From the NCBI GenBank assembly GCA_002600635.1, contig CP021371.1, forward strand, positions 561,001 through 625,000: a DNA stretch of 64,000 bases, given 5' to 3'. The notes under the pieces were generated by a model. It was given only the letters and a program-made list of their open reading frames with translations. It was not told the DNA's origin and searched no databases. The translations under genes were made by a program, and so were the position numbers. The stretch comes from Rhizobium sp. ACO-34A. GTDB taxonomy: Bacteria; Pseudomonadota; Alphaproteobacteria; Rhizobiales; Rhizobiaceae. This document shows positions 16,344 through 23,681 of this stretch, one piece after another. Positions within the stretch are counted from its first letter, which is position 1, and each line of letters begins with the position of its first letter.

Positions 16344-16925
16344 CTATTGCTTTTTCTGGGATTTCGGGTCGAGCTGAATCTGAACGCGCCCGCCACAAGC
16401 ATCCAGTTTGGCTTCTCCGGAATTCATCTGCACCGTCAGCTTACAGCCGACGAAGACGTTCTGGCCCTCGGACAGCACGACCCGGTCGCCCTCGAGCGTG
16501 AAGACCTGGCTGTCCATGTCGAAATGACCGCGGTCGGCGGTCGCCTGCTGCGTGCCGGAAGACAGGAAGACCTTGTCCGTCACATCGATGTTCTCGATGT
16601 CGGCATTGCCGCTCGTCACGCTGGTACCTTCGCCGCGATACTTGACCGTCATGTTGCCGGACTGCAGCGTGGTCGTGCCCTGCACCACCTTGACGTTGCC
16701 AGAAAAAAGAGCCGTCTTGTCCTGTTCGCGGATTTCGAGCTGGTCGCTTTCGATCTGGATTGGCTGATCGTTGGACAGCTTCAGCCCATCCATCTTGCTC
16801 TTGGTCGCCTGGGCGAGTGCGCCTGTCGGCGCCGCAAGCGGAATGAGGCCTGTCGCGACAAGCAGGCCAGCCAGAGTGAGCGTTTTGTAAATATTGCAAC
16901 AATGCATGACTGGTCCGGCTCTCAT
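16344..16925 (-). CDS. lptA: Periplasmic LPS-bridge protein LptA
   Basis: LptA forms the periplasmic bridge that carries LPS between LptC and LptD. The 193 residues start with a signal peptide (hydrophobic core LAGLLVATGLIPLAA, cleavage probably after ALAQA). The OstA/LptA beta-jellyroll domain follows (QPIQIESDQLEIREQDKTAL; repeated GNVKV/GNMTV strands). The ATG at 16925 overlaps the lptC stop as ATGA, indicating translational coupling. An ATG at 16907 would give a more usual signal peptide. Confidence 0.93.
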   Translation of the reverse strand: MRAGPVMHCCNIYKTLTLAGLLVATGLIPLAAPTGALAQATKSKMDGLKLSNDQPIQIESDQLEIREQDKTALFSGNVKVVQGTTTLQSGNMTVKYRGEGTSVTSGNADIENIDVTDKVFLSSGTQQATADRGHFDMDSQVFTLEGDRVVLSEGQNVFVGCKLTVQMNSGEAKLDACGGRVQIQLDPKSQKKQ

Positions 16926-17587
16926 TTGTCCGTCTTGTGAATAGTAGAGGGATCGAGGTTTACCCGAACACCTCCTGAAAAACTGATAACGCGTCCCTTA
17001 TCCGTTATCTTGAGCGCCTGCGCAACAATTGCCGCTTCATTCGCCTTGATGGTCACCTGATCGGTGGTTTCCATCGAGCCGCCCTTGATATTGAGGTGAG
17101 CGGAATTGAAGCTCGCCTCGAGCCCGGAGCTGAGCTTGATGGTGAAGGGCTTGTCCATATCCAGGAGATCGGACGAGCGGTCGAATATGCCGCTCAGCGC
17201 CTTGACCATGGCGACCGTGTTCTCGTTCAGGGGAACGGCGGCGGCAATGGTTTCCAATGCGATGATGTTGGGATTCTTGATATCCTGCAGCGCCCGTTCG
17301 GCGCGCATGGAATAATTGATGCCATCCGAATTGCGGCCCGCAATCGCCGGCTTTTCCATCACGACCTTGCCGTTTTCGATCTTGGCCGATTCGATTTTCA
17401 GCTCTTCCGGCAGGTAGGCGCGGACGACCGAGACGCCGACGAAGGCAAGCGAGATCACGAAAGCGGAAACCGGCAGGAGCACTTTCAGGCGACGTACGCG
17501 CGCCGAATGGCTCAATGCCGCACGATAATCAGCGTCTTCCGGCTGGCGGCCGGCTGGCGTCGCGTTATCGTCGGTGCGTTTCAGCAT
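16922..17587 (-). CDS. lptC: LPS export protein LptC
   Basis: LptC is the bitopic inner-membrane protein that hands LPS from LptB2FG to LptA. The product from 17587 has 221 residues. A single membrane segment (VLLPVSAFVISLAFVGVSVV, near residues 35-55) follows a short cytoplasmic tail. The periplasmic LptC domain contains SMRAERALQDI and ends with an OstA-like strand set (KITDKGRVISFSGGVRVNL). It overlaps lptA by four bases and begins the lptCAB-rpoN block. The ribosome site is weak. Confidence 0.88.
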   Translation of the reverse strand: MLKRTDDNATPAGRQPEDADYRAALSHSARVRRLKVLLPVSAFVISLAFVGVSVVRAYLPEELKIESAKIENGKVVMEKPAIAGRNSDGINYSMRAERALQDIKNPNIIALETIAAAVPLNENTVAMVKALSGIFDRSSDLLDMDKPFTIKLSSGLEASFNSAHLNIKGGSMETTDQVTIKANEAAIVAQALKITDKGRVISFSGGVRVNLDPSTIHKTDK

Positions 17588-17917
17588 GAGTGAAGCCTGT
17601 TCGGTAAGGTTTCCGGAGGCATTGTCGCAGAATCCGGAAAGATGTTTCGCATTATCGCATATGCTTGCCAATATGGAAATTCCGGCTGGAGATACAAGCT
17701 CGCCCCCTGTGACGCAAGACTTCGCCGATATGGGGGCGCCTTTCGTTCGATGCGAAGGCAAGATCGTGGCGAGGTTGATTATCCGCGACGATTGTGATGT
17801 CTTAGCACGACTTTGCGGCGGCGTCCGGCTGCGCTAAGTTGTTCCTTGACGGTCCTTTTTGGGTTTGGCACCCTTGGAGCGTCGACATTTTCAAAAAAGG
17901 TTTTCGAGGGGGCAGGC
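17588..17917. other. 330-base divergent intergenic region lptC / ihfB
   Basis: I see no credible gene; the open frames that extend lptC leftward-upstream or run rightward lack family resemblance. It holds a heat-shock-like promoter for lptC (17671-17698) and, nearer ihfB, TTAGCAC (17802-17808) and GCGCTAA (17831-17837), which are not close enough to form a CIRCE repeat. TTGACG (17846-17851) might serve as an ihfB -35. Confidence 0.5.
17671..17698 (-). promoter_or_regulatory. Candidate RpoH-type promoter of lptC-lptA-lptB
   Basis: Read leftward, CTTGTAT (17698-17692) and CCATAT (17676-17671) are separated by 15 bases, close to the heat-shock pattern seen at hsp20. It lies 84 bases before the lptC start. 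Envelope-stress or heat control of LPS export would make sense, but a chance match is possible. Confidence 0.35.
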
Positions 17918-18220
17918 GTGATCAAGTCGGAACTGGTGCAGATAGTCGCAGCGCGTAATCCGCATCTCTATCACCGCGATGTCGAAAACATCGTCAACGC
18001 CGTCCTCGACGAGATTACCGACGCGCTTGCGTCCGGAAACCGCGTGGAACTGCGTGGGTTCGGCGCATTCTCCGTCAAGAATCGCCCCTCCCGGTCGGGC
18101 CGGAACCCGCGCACCGGCGAGACCGTGTTCGTCGAGGAGAAGTGGGTCCCCTTCTTCAAGACCGGCAAGGAACTGCGCGAACGCCTCAACCCCGGCATGG
18201 CCGACGAGGGCGACGACTGA
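17918..18220 (+). CDS. ihfB: Integration host factor subunit beta
   Basis: IHF-beta pairs with IHF-alpha and bends DNA sharply, which sigma-54 promoters need. It has 100 residues and the HU/IHF fold: [20 protein letters not shown] at the N-terminus, then [16 protein letters not shown] and the arm [15 protein letters not shown] with the intercalating Pro. The start is GTG with GAGGGGG just upstream; the longer frame is not homologous. The N-terminal sequence and YHRD motif point to the beta subunit rather than HU. Confidence 0.94.
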   Translation: MIKSELVQIVAARNPHLYHRDVENIVNAVLDEITDALASGNRVELRGFGAFSVKNRPSRSGRNPRTGETVFVEEKWVPFFKTGKELRERLNPGMADEGDD

Positions 18221-18313
18221 GTGCGGGTTGGTCCGCGAACCCGAAAGCGGGGCTCGTCTGGCCGGTCACAAATGTAATGTAAGCACAGGGCGGTCATGCG
18301 CCGGGAGTCTGCG

Positions 18314-18658
18314 ATGGTCAGGAAAATCGTCGGTCTGGTTATCTTGGTACCGCTTGCAATAGTGCTTATCGTCCTGTCCGTGGCCAACAGGGAGATGGTG
18401 CGGCTCGCGCTCAATCCCTTTCAGCCTGATGATCAGATGCTGTCGGTGTCGGCACCGTTTTTCGTCTTTATCTTCTCTGCGGTGATCCTGGGCCTGTTGC
18501 TCGGTTCGGCCGTCACCTGGCTTTCCCAGGGCAAATACCGCAAGCGCGCGCGCAACGAAGCCCGTTCGGCCGTCCGCTGGCAGGCTGAAGCCGACCGGCA
18601 CAAGACCCGTGCCGAAGAAATCGCCGGCAGCACCCTTCCGCGAATTCAGGCCAAGTAG
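18314..18658 (+). CDS. LapA-domain (DUF1049) small membrane protein
   Basis: A 114-residue protein with two membrane segments (VGLVILVPLAIVLIVLSVA near residues 6-24 and FFVFIFSAVILGLLLGSAV near 49-67), then a basic cytoplasmic helix rich in Arg and Ala. This matches the LapA/DUF1049 family, whose E. coli member takes part in LPS assembly control. GGGAG lies 6 bases before the ATG at 18314, which I prefer to the ATG at 18296. It follows ihfB by 93 bases, as in related genomes. Confidence 0.85.
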   Translation: MVRKIVGLVILVPLAIVLIVLSVANREMVRLALNPFQPDDQMLSVSAPFFVFIFSAVILGLLLGSAVTWLSQGKYRKRARNEARSAVRWQAEADRHKTRAEEIAGSTLPRIQAK

Positions 18659-18772
18659 GCTTGCGATCGGTCGCTCCCTTGCGGCCGTTGGCAACGAAAG
18701 CGCTTTCGCACGGCCTCCCGGAGTGCTATGGCCCGGCGCTTGAGTTCTGGCAAAAGATACAAGATGTAGGAT

Positions 18773-19921
18773 ATGGGCGTGAAGAACAGGGACCGCCGAC
18801 CGACGCGCAGTGGACCGGGCGGCTCCTCCTTGGCCCCGACCCGGCCGGGTTCGCGTAGTGGCAAGGATGCTGCCAAGGCTTCTACCGGCAAGGGACGGGA
18901 CGAACGGCCTCGCATGACCGACAAACGCCCCCCGCGGGCAGAAGCCGAGGCCACTGCGGCCAAGGTGGCGGCCGAACCGGCGCGTGCGCTGATCGTTCGC
19001 ACCGGCGAGCGCCCCGCCGAGCGGGTGCCCCTGATCCTTGAGTCTCCCGGTGCCGGTGATTTCCACCTGATCGACAGCGGCGAAGGCCTGAAACTCGAAC
19101 AGTACGGCCCCTACCGCATCGTTCGTCCCGAGGCGCAGGCGCTCTGGCCGAAGGCGCTGCCGGCGCATGTATGGGAACGGGCGGATGCCATTTTCACCGG
19201 GGATACCGATGAAGACGGCATGGGTCGCTGGCGTTTTCCGCGCGAGGCGCTCGGCGAGACCTGGCCGCTCTCCCTGCTCGGCATCGATTTCCTTGGACGT
19301 TTCACCTCCTTCCGTCATGTCGGCGTGTTCCCTGAGCAGATCGCCCACTGGACATGGATGAAGGAGCAGGTCGAGCAGGCTGGACGACCGCTCAAGGTGC
19401 TGAACCTGTTCGGCTATACCGGCGTTGCCTCTCTGGTCGCCGCGTCCGCCGGCGCCGAGGTTACGCATGTCGACGCCTCGAAGAAGGCGATCGGCTGGGC
19501 GCGCGAAAATCAGGCCCTGAGCCGTCTGGACAAGGCGCCGATCCGCTGGATCTGCGAGGACGCGATGAAGTTCATCCAGCGCGAAGAGCGGCGCGGCAGC
19601 CGTTACGACATCATCCTCACCGACCCGCCGAAATTCGGCCGCGGTCCCAATGGCGAGGTGTGGCAGCTTTTCGATCACCTTCCCCTGATGCTCGACATCT
19701 GCCGGGAACTGCTGTCGCCGAAGGCGCTCGGACTTGTGCTGACGGCCTATTCGATCCGGGCCAGCTTTTACTCGATCCATGAACTGATGCGCGAAACCAT
19801 GCGCGGCAAGCGCGGCATCGTCGAATCCGGCGAACTGGTGATCCGCGAAGCCGGTCTCGACGGCAAGACGCCGGGCAGGGCGCTTTCCACCTCACTTTTC
19901 AGCCGTTGGGTGCCGAAATGA
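18773..19921 (+). CDS. Class I SAM-dependent rRNA methyltransferase (RlmI-like)
   Basis: A 382-residue methyltransferase. The N-terminal 65 residues are basic and low in complexity. A catalytic Rossmann domain follows with motif I LNLFGYTGVASL (near residue 210), the acid at THVDASK and motif IV DPPKFGRG (near 287), typical of COG1092 rRNA cytosine methyltransferases. The exact rRNA position cannot be told. Its TGA overlaps the ATG of the next RNA methyltransferase gene, so the two are coupled. The real start could be further in (MTDKRPPRA at 18914). Confidence 0.85.
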   Translation: MGVKNRDRRPTRSGPGGSSLAPTRPGSRSGKDAAKASTGKGRDERPRMTDKRPPRAEAEATAAKVAAEPARALIVRTGERPAERVPLILESPGAGDFHLIDSGEGLKLEQYGPYRIVRPEAQALWPKALPAHVWERADAIFTGDTDEDGMGRWRFPREALGETWPLSLLGIDFLGRFTSFRHVGVFPEQIAHWTWMKEQVEQAGRPLKVLNLFGYTGVASLVAASAGAEVTHVDASKKAIGWARENQALSRLDKAPIRWICEDAMKFIQREERRGSRYDIILTDPPKFGRGPNGEVWQLFDHLPLMLDICRELLSPKALGLVLTAYSIRASFYSIHELMRETMRGKRGIVESGELVIREAGLDGKTPGRALSTSLFSRWVPK

Positions 19922-20778
19922 ACGACGATTTCAGGAACGAAGGTGCGAGGCGCGTGGGCCAGGTGAAGGAAGTCACCAGTCTTGCCAACCCGATCGTCAA
20001 GGATATCAAGGCTCTCGCGCAGAAGAAGGCGCGCGACGAAACGAAGACCTTCATGGCCGAAGGCCTGAAACTCGTGATCGATGCGCTCGAACTCGGCTGG
20101 ACGATTCGCACGCTGGTCTATTCCAAGGCGGCCAAGGGCAAGCCGTTGGTCGAGAAGGTTGCCGCCCGCACGGTCGCTTCGGGCGGTCTGGTGCTGGAGG
20201 TCTCCGAGAAGGTCATGTCGGCGATCACCCGGCGTGACAATCCGCAGATGGTGGCGGGCATCTTCGACCAGCGCTGGAAAGCCCTGAAGGACGTGAAGCC
20301 GGTCGGCAGCGAAACCTGGGTCGCTCTCGATCGGGTGCGAGATCCCGGCAATCTCGGAACCATCATCCGCACGGCCGATGCCGCTGGCGCTTCCGGCGTC
20401 ATGCTGGTCGGCGACTGCACCGATCCGTTTTCGCTCGAAACCGTCCGCGCGACGATGGGTTCGCTGTTTGCCGTTCCGCTGGTGCGGGCGAGTGCGGCGG
20501 ATTTCCTGAAATGGAAAGGTACATGCGGCGCGCGCCTCGTCGCCACCCATCTGGCCGGTTCCGTCGACTATCGCACCATCGATTATCGCAGCAAGCCGGT
20601 GATCCTGATGATGGGCAACGAACAGTCCGGCCTGCCGGACGATCTGGCGGGCGCGGCGGACGCGCTGGCGCGCATACCCCAGGCCGGGCGTGCCGACTCG
20701 CTTAACCTCGCAGTCGCGACCGGCGTCATGCTGTTCGAGGTGCGGCGCCATCTCCTCACCCTCGATGGAAGCCGATGA
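19918..20778 (+). CDS. TrmH/SpoU-family RNA 2'-O-methyltransferase
   Basis: A SPOUT-knot methyltransferase of 286 residues. An N-terminal substrate-binding domain ([20 protein letters not shown]) precedes the catalytic domain. The three SPOUT motifs are visible: [20 protein letters not shown] (motif 1), [10 protein letters not shown] (motif 2) and [16 protein letters not shown] (motif 3). Targets are 2'-O-ribose sites in tRNA or 23S rRNA; which one is unknown. Both ends overlap neighbours by four bases (ATGA), so the upstream rRNA methyltransferase, this gene and lspA form one coupled operon. Confidence 0.92.
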   Translation: MNDDFRNEGARRVGQVKEVTSLANPIVKDIKALAQKKARDETKTFMAEGLKLVIDALELGWTIRTLVYSKAAKGKPLVEKVAARTVASGGLVLEVSEKVMSAITRRDNPQMVAGIFDQRWKALKDVKPVGSETWVALDRVRDPGNLGTIIRTADAAGASGVMLVGDCTDPFSLETVRATMGSLFAVPLVRASAADFLKWKGTCGARLVATHLAGSVDYRTIDYRSKPVILMMGNEQSGLPDDLAGAADALARIPQAGRADSLNLAVATGVMLFEVRRHLLTLDGSR

Positions 20779-21266
20779 CGACATTTCTGGAAAGACTGAC
20801 GCGGCCATTTCCGGCCGGCGTGCTGATCGTGCTGATGCTGGTTCTCGACCAGGCGATCAAATACGCGGTGGAACTCTATCTGCCGCTGAACGAGGCCGTG
20901 CATGTCGTGCCGATGCTGGCGCTCTATCGCACCTACAATCTCGGCGTTGCCTTCTCCATGCTGTCGGACACGAGCGGCTGGTTCATCGTCACCCTCAGAC
21001 TTGCCATCGTGGTCTTCGTGCTGTGGCTTTGGCATCGCACGGGCCGTGAGCATCACCTCGCCCATCTGGGTTTTGCGCTGATTATAGCCGGTGCGCTCGG
21101 TAATTTGATCGATCGCTTTGTTTACGGTCATGTTATTGATTATATACTCTTCTACACACAGACGTGGTCTTTCGCGGTGTTCAACCTTGCAGACAGCCTG
21201 ATCACCATCGGTGCCGGGTTGATTCTGCTGGATGAGGTGTTGGCCCACAGACGTTCGAAAGAGTAG
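20775..21266 (+). CDS. lspA: Lipoprotein signal peptidase II
   Basis: LspA removes the signal peptide from diacylglyceryl-prolipoproteins in the inner membrane. It is 163 residues with four membrane helices. The catalytic aspartates are in the two conserved blocks [15 protein letters not shown] (near residues 115-129) and [11 protein letters not shown] (near 136-146). The start overlaps the stop of the RNA methyltransferase. lnt, the last step of lipoprotein maturation, lies 23 kb away in this window. Confidence 0.97.
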   Translation: MTTFLERLTRPFPAGVLIVLMLVLDQAIKYAVELYLPLNEAVHVVPMLALYRTYNLGVAFSMLSDTSGWFIVTLRLAIVVFVLWLWHRTGREHHLAHLGFALIIAGALGNLIDRFVYGHVIDYILFYTQTWSFAVFNLADSLITIGAGLILLDEVLAHRRSKE

Positions 21267-21352
21267 GTTTCGCCGGTGCCGCAAATGGGATACGAAGTGG
21301 CGGTATCGGGGTGTGTTTTTGACGAATAGACGCCCGAGTTGTGTGACAATTC

Positions 21353-21388
21353 CTGTCACTTTCCTGTCGTACAGCCGTGGTTTATGAC
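21353..21388 (+). promoter_or_regulatory. Pho box and -10 element of olsB
   Basis: CTGTCAC (21353-21359) and CTGTCGT (21364-21370) form a direct repeat with an 11-base period, the layout of the PhoB box CTGTCAT-N4-CTGTCAT. A -10-like TATGAC (21383-21388) begins 13 bases after the box, as in PhoB-activated promoters, and no -35 is needed. The olsB ATG follows at 21415. PhoB control of ornithine-lipid synthesis is established in Sinorhizobium; the match is by eye. Confidence 0.7.
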
Positions 21389-21414
21389 CCCTAGCTTAAC
21401 CTGGACGAGTTGCG

Positions 21415-22293
21415 ATGAGCATTGAACTTCTGGATCGAAAGTCCCTGCTTGAGGGCGGCTCTGCGTCTGCCACTCCCGCCCAGTCCGATTCCGAGGGCCT
21501 TTATGGTCGCATCGGCTCGCTGGAAACGCGCCTCGCCCGCAATGAGCGCGAGATCGACGCCGCCCAGGCCGTGCGTTACAGGGTGTTCGTCGAGGAAATG
21601 AAGGCCCAGGTGGCTCCGGAGGCGGCCCGGCTCCAGCGTGATGTCGATTCATGGGATGCCGTCTGCGATCACCTTCTGGTGGTCGATCGTGTGATCGAAG
21701 GCGATCCGGAAGACCAGATCGTCGGCACTTATCGCCTGCTGCGCCATGACGTTGCAATGGCGCATGGCGGCTTCTATTCGGACTCGGAATTCGCGATCAG
21801 CGAACTGGTTTCCCGTCATCCTGAAAAGCGTTTCATGGAGCTTGGACGTTCCTGCGTGTTGCCTGCATATCGTACCAAGCGCACGGTCGAACTGCTCTGG
21901 CAGGGCTGCTGGGCCTATGCCCTGCAGCATCGCGCCGACGCCATGTTCGGCTGTGGCTCTTTCCCGGGCGTTCGCCCGGAAGAGCATGCGCTCGCTCTGT
22001 CCTTCCTGCACCACAATACCGGTGTTCGCGGCGAATGGACGGTTTCGGCAAAGCCCGAGCTTTACCGTGAGATGGACCTGATGCCTGTCGAGGCGATCAA
22101 TGCCCGCAAGGCTTTGTCCGCCATGCCGCCGCTGATCAAGGGCTATCTGCGCCTCGGCGCGATGGTCGGCAATGGTGCGGTGGTGGATCACGCCTTCAAC
22201 ACCACCGATGTGTTGATCGTACTTCCGATCGCCAGCATTTCCGGCCGCTACGTGAACTATTACGGTGCCGACGCCGGCCGTTTCTCGAGCTGA
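21415..22293 (+). CDS. olsB: L-ornithine N-alpha-acyltransferase OlsB
   Basis: OlsB transfers a 3-hydroxyacyl chain from acyl carrier protein to the alpha-amino group of ornithine, making lyso-ornithine lipid, the first step of this phosphorus-free membrane lipid. The 292-residue protein fits the family in length and sequence: AQAVRYRVFVEEM near residue 60, then RFMELGRSCVLPAYRTKRTV near 145 and the GCGSFPG stretch near 180, in a GNAT/autoinducer-synthase-like fold. A Pho box lies directly upstream. olsA, the second step, is at 38627. Confidence 0.93.
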   Translation: MSIELLDRKSLLEGGSASATPAQSDSEGLYGRIGSLETRLARNEREIDAAQAVRYRVFVEEMKAQVAPEAARLQRDVDSWDAVCDHLLVVDRVIEGDPEDQIVGTYRLLRHDVAMAHGGFYSDSEFAISELVSRHPEKRFMELGRSCVLPAYRTKRTVELLWQGCWAYALQHRADAMFGCGSFPGVRPEEHALALSFLHHNTGVRGEWTVSAKPELYREMDLMPVEAINARKALSAMPPLIKGYLRLGAMVGNGAVVDHAFNTTDVLIVLPIASISGRYVNYYGADAGRFSS

Positions 22294-22314
22294 CGTTCTT
22301 TCTTCAGGCTACTC

Positions 22315-22336
22315 CGCCCGGGGATATCCGCGGGCG
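22315..22336. terminator. GC-rich hairpin between olsB and the convergent small ORF
   Basis: CGCCCG (22315-22320) pairs with CGGGCG (22331-22336), and the loop itself contains the palindrome GGATATCC. A loose T run follows at about 22345. It lies 22 bases after the olsB stop and is a plausible, weak terminator. Confidence 0.4.
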
Positions 22337-22352
22337 AAAACTCTGTTTTTCT

Positions 22353-22523
22353 TCATTCCGGCGGTATCGCACGAGGATCGAACGGCAGATCGGCCCTGTG
22401 GCGCTCGCCCATGGCCGCGATATCCGGGTGGAGAAGTGGATCGCGGGTCCCGTCCAGGCAGAATTTCGGCCTCCCTTCGAAGCTGCGGAAGAGGTTGAGG
22501 AAATTCAAGAATATCTTGAGCAT
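22353..22523 (-). CDS. Small ORF, 56 residues, divergent from a LysR gene
   Basis: I do not recognise this family with certainty. The product opens with an amphipathic, hydrophobic stretch (MLKIFLNFLNLFRSFEGRP) and closes DLPFDPRAIPPE; the layout is reminiscent of the small DUF1127-like proteins of rhizobia, without a clear match. GGGAGG lies 7 bases before the ATG. The gene is divergent from a LysR regulator across 113 bases that contain a perfect dyad, which supports a real, regulated small gene. It converges on olsB. Confidence 0.6.
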   Translation of the reverse strand: MLKIFLNFLNLFRSFEGRPKFCLDGTRDPLLHPDIAAMGERHRADLPFDPRAIPPE

Positions 22524-22549
22524 GCTTTGACCTCCCTTTTCAGGTGAGT

Positions 22550-22572
22550 GCTGAAAATTGCGTGATTTCAGC
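22550..22572. promoter_or_regulatory. Perfect 7+7 dyad, candidate LysR operator
   Basis: GCTGAAA (22550-22556) and TTTCAGC (22566-22572) form a perfect inverted repeat with a nine-base spacer between the small ORF and the LysR gene. The size and position fit a LysR recognition site. It lies 27 bases from the small-ORF start and 65 bases from the LysR start. Confidence 0.5.
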
Positions 22573-22636
22573 GGTATAGTCCCGGGTGCGGGTTCCCTCC
22601 ATTGATGTATTCCGCAGGGCCATGTAGATTTTCTGC

Positions 22637-23581
22637 ATGCGCAACCTGAACATGATCACCCTGAATGGCTTGCGGGCGGTGGAGGCGGTTGGCCGTCTCG
22701 GCTCCTTGCAGGCTGCCGCGGACGAACTCGGCGTGACCATCGGCGCCGTCAGCCAGCAGGTCATCAAGTGCGAGACGCAGCTGGGGCGAACCCTTTTCGC
22801 AAGGGAGCCGCGCGGTCTCGTGGTGCTGCCGGGCGGGCGTGATTTCGTGGCGCGCCTGACGGAAGCCTTCGGCGGTATCTCCCGCGCGGTGGAAGTGGTT
22901 CGCCACGAGCGCGATGATGTTTTGACGATCTCGGTCGCTCCCGTCTTTGCCGCGCGATGGCTCGTGTTCAGGCTGGGCCGCTTTGCCGAACGTCATCCGG
23001 ATATCCGCATTCGGCTCGACGCCACAGACCGGCTTGCCGATCCCAATGTCGGCGATGTCGATCTCTGTATTCGGGTTGGAAGAGGGCGCTGGCCGGGCGT
23101 GCGGGCCGACCTTCTTTTGCAGCAGCGCGTCTTTCCCGTCTGTACGCCGGCGCTTGCTGCCGGTCTTTCTTCCCCGGCCGATCTTCTTGATATGCCGTGG
23201 GTCGTGGATGCACGTGCCCTGTTTTCACGCGATGTCTGGCTCGAGCGTGCGGGATTGCCCGTCGGCCGGGTGACGGGGCGGCATGTGTTCAACGAGGCAT
23301 CGCTCTGTCTTGATGCGGTGATCGCCGGCCAGGGCGTCATGCTGGCATGGCAGACGCTTGCATCCCATGCGATCCAAAGCGGACAGCTTGTCGTGCCTTT
23401 TGGACCCTTTGCCGCAACCGGCGACGGGCATTATCTGGTCACGGCCGAAAACGCGCCCCACGATCCGAAGGTCGAGGCCTTCGGAGCATGGCTGCGCGAG
23501 GCTCTGGCCGCCGACATGGCGGCTCTTGAAAGTTTCGTCCGGTCGACAGGCATCGATCCGGACGAAAGCGCCAAGGCTTAG
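22637..23581 (+). CDS. LysR-family transcriptional regulator (GcvA-like)
   Basis: A 314-residue regulator. The winged helix-turn-helix covers residues 8-68 (LGSLQAAADELGVTIGAVSQ, LGRTLFAREPRG), followed by the effector domain of the GcvA-like group. It is divergent from the 56-residue ORF at 22353-22523 and shares its control region. The effector is unknown. An internal ATG at 22652 is an alternative start. The gene ends in a repeat element that also caps the convergent tme gene. Confidence 0.9.
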   Translation: MRNLNMITLNGLRAVEAVGRLGSLQAAADELGVTIGAVSQQVIKCETQLGRTLFAREPRGLVVLPGGRDFVARLTEAFGGISRAVEVVRHERDDVLTISVAPVFAARWLVFRLGRFAERHPDIRIRLDATDRLADPNVGDVDLCIRVGRGRWPGVRADLLLQQRVFPVCTPALAAGLSSPADLLDMPWVVDARALFSRDVWLERAGLPVGRVTGRHVFNEASLCLDAVIAGQGVMLAWQTLASHAIQSGQLVVPFGPFAATGDGHYLVTAENAPHDPKVEAFGAWLREALAADMAALESFVRSTGIDPDESAKA

Positions 23582-23584
23582 AGT

Positions 23585-23681
23585 TTGTCAGGGAAAAGTG
23601 GATACCGGTTTTCCCAAAAAGACAAACGAAAACAAAAGAATTCAGAGTGTGTCAGGTTCAGTATGAACCTGACACACTCTA
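23585..23681. repeat. Two-palindrome intergenic element (RIME-like) between LysR gene and tme
   Basis: Two palindromes stand side by side. The first is GGGAAAA/TTTTCCC (23591-23615). The second is a perfect 17-base inverted repeat with a three-base loop (23644-23660 and 23664-23680; arms start AGAGTGTGTC). An A-rich linker joins them. The design, about 100 bases with two large palindromes, resembles the Rhizobium-specific intergenic mosaic elements. The tme stop codon lies at the end of the second arm, so it can act as a bidirectional terminator. Confidence 0.65.

Noticed and set aside
17802..17837. CIRCE-like repeat near ihfB
   Set aside because: TTAGCAC and GCGCTAA are present, but the arms match CIRCE poorly and are too far apart. 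hrcA itself has no such repeat either.
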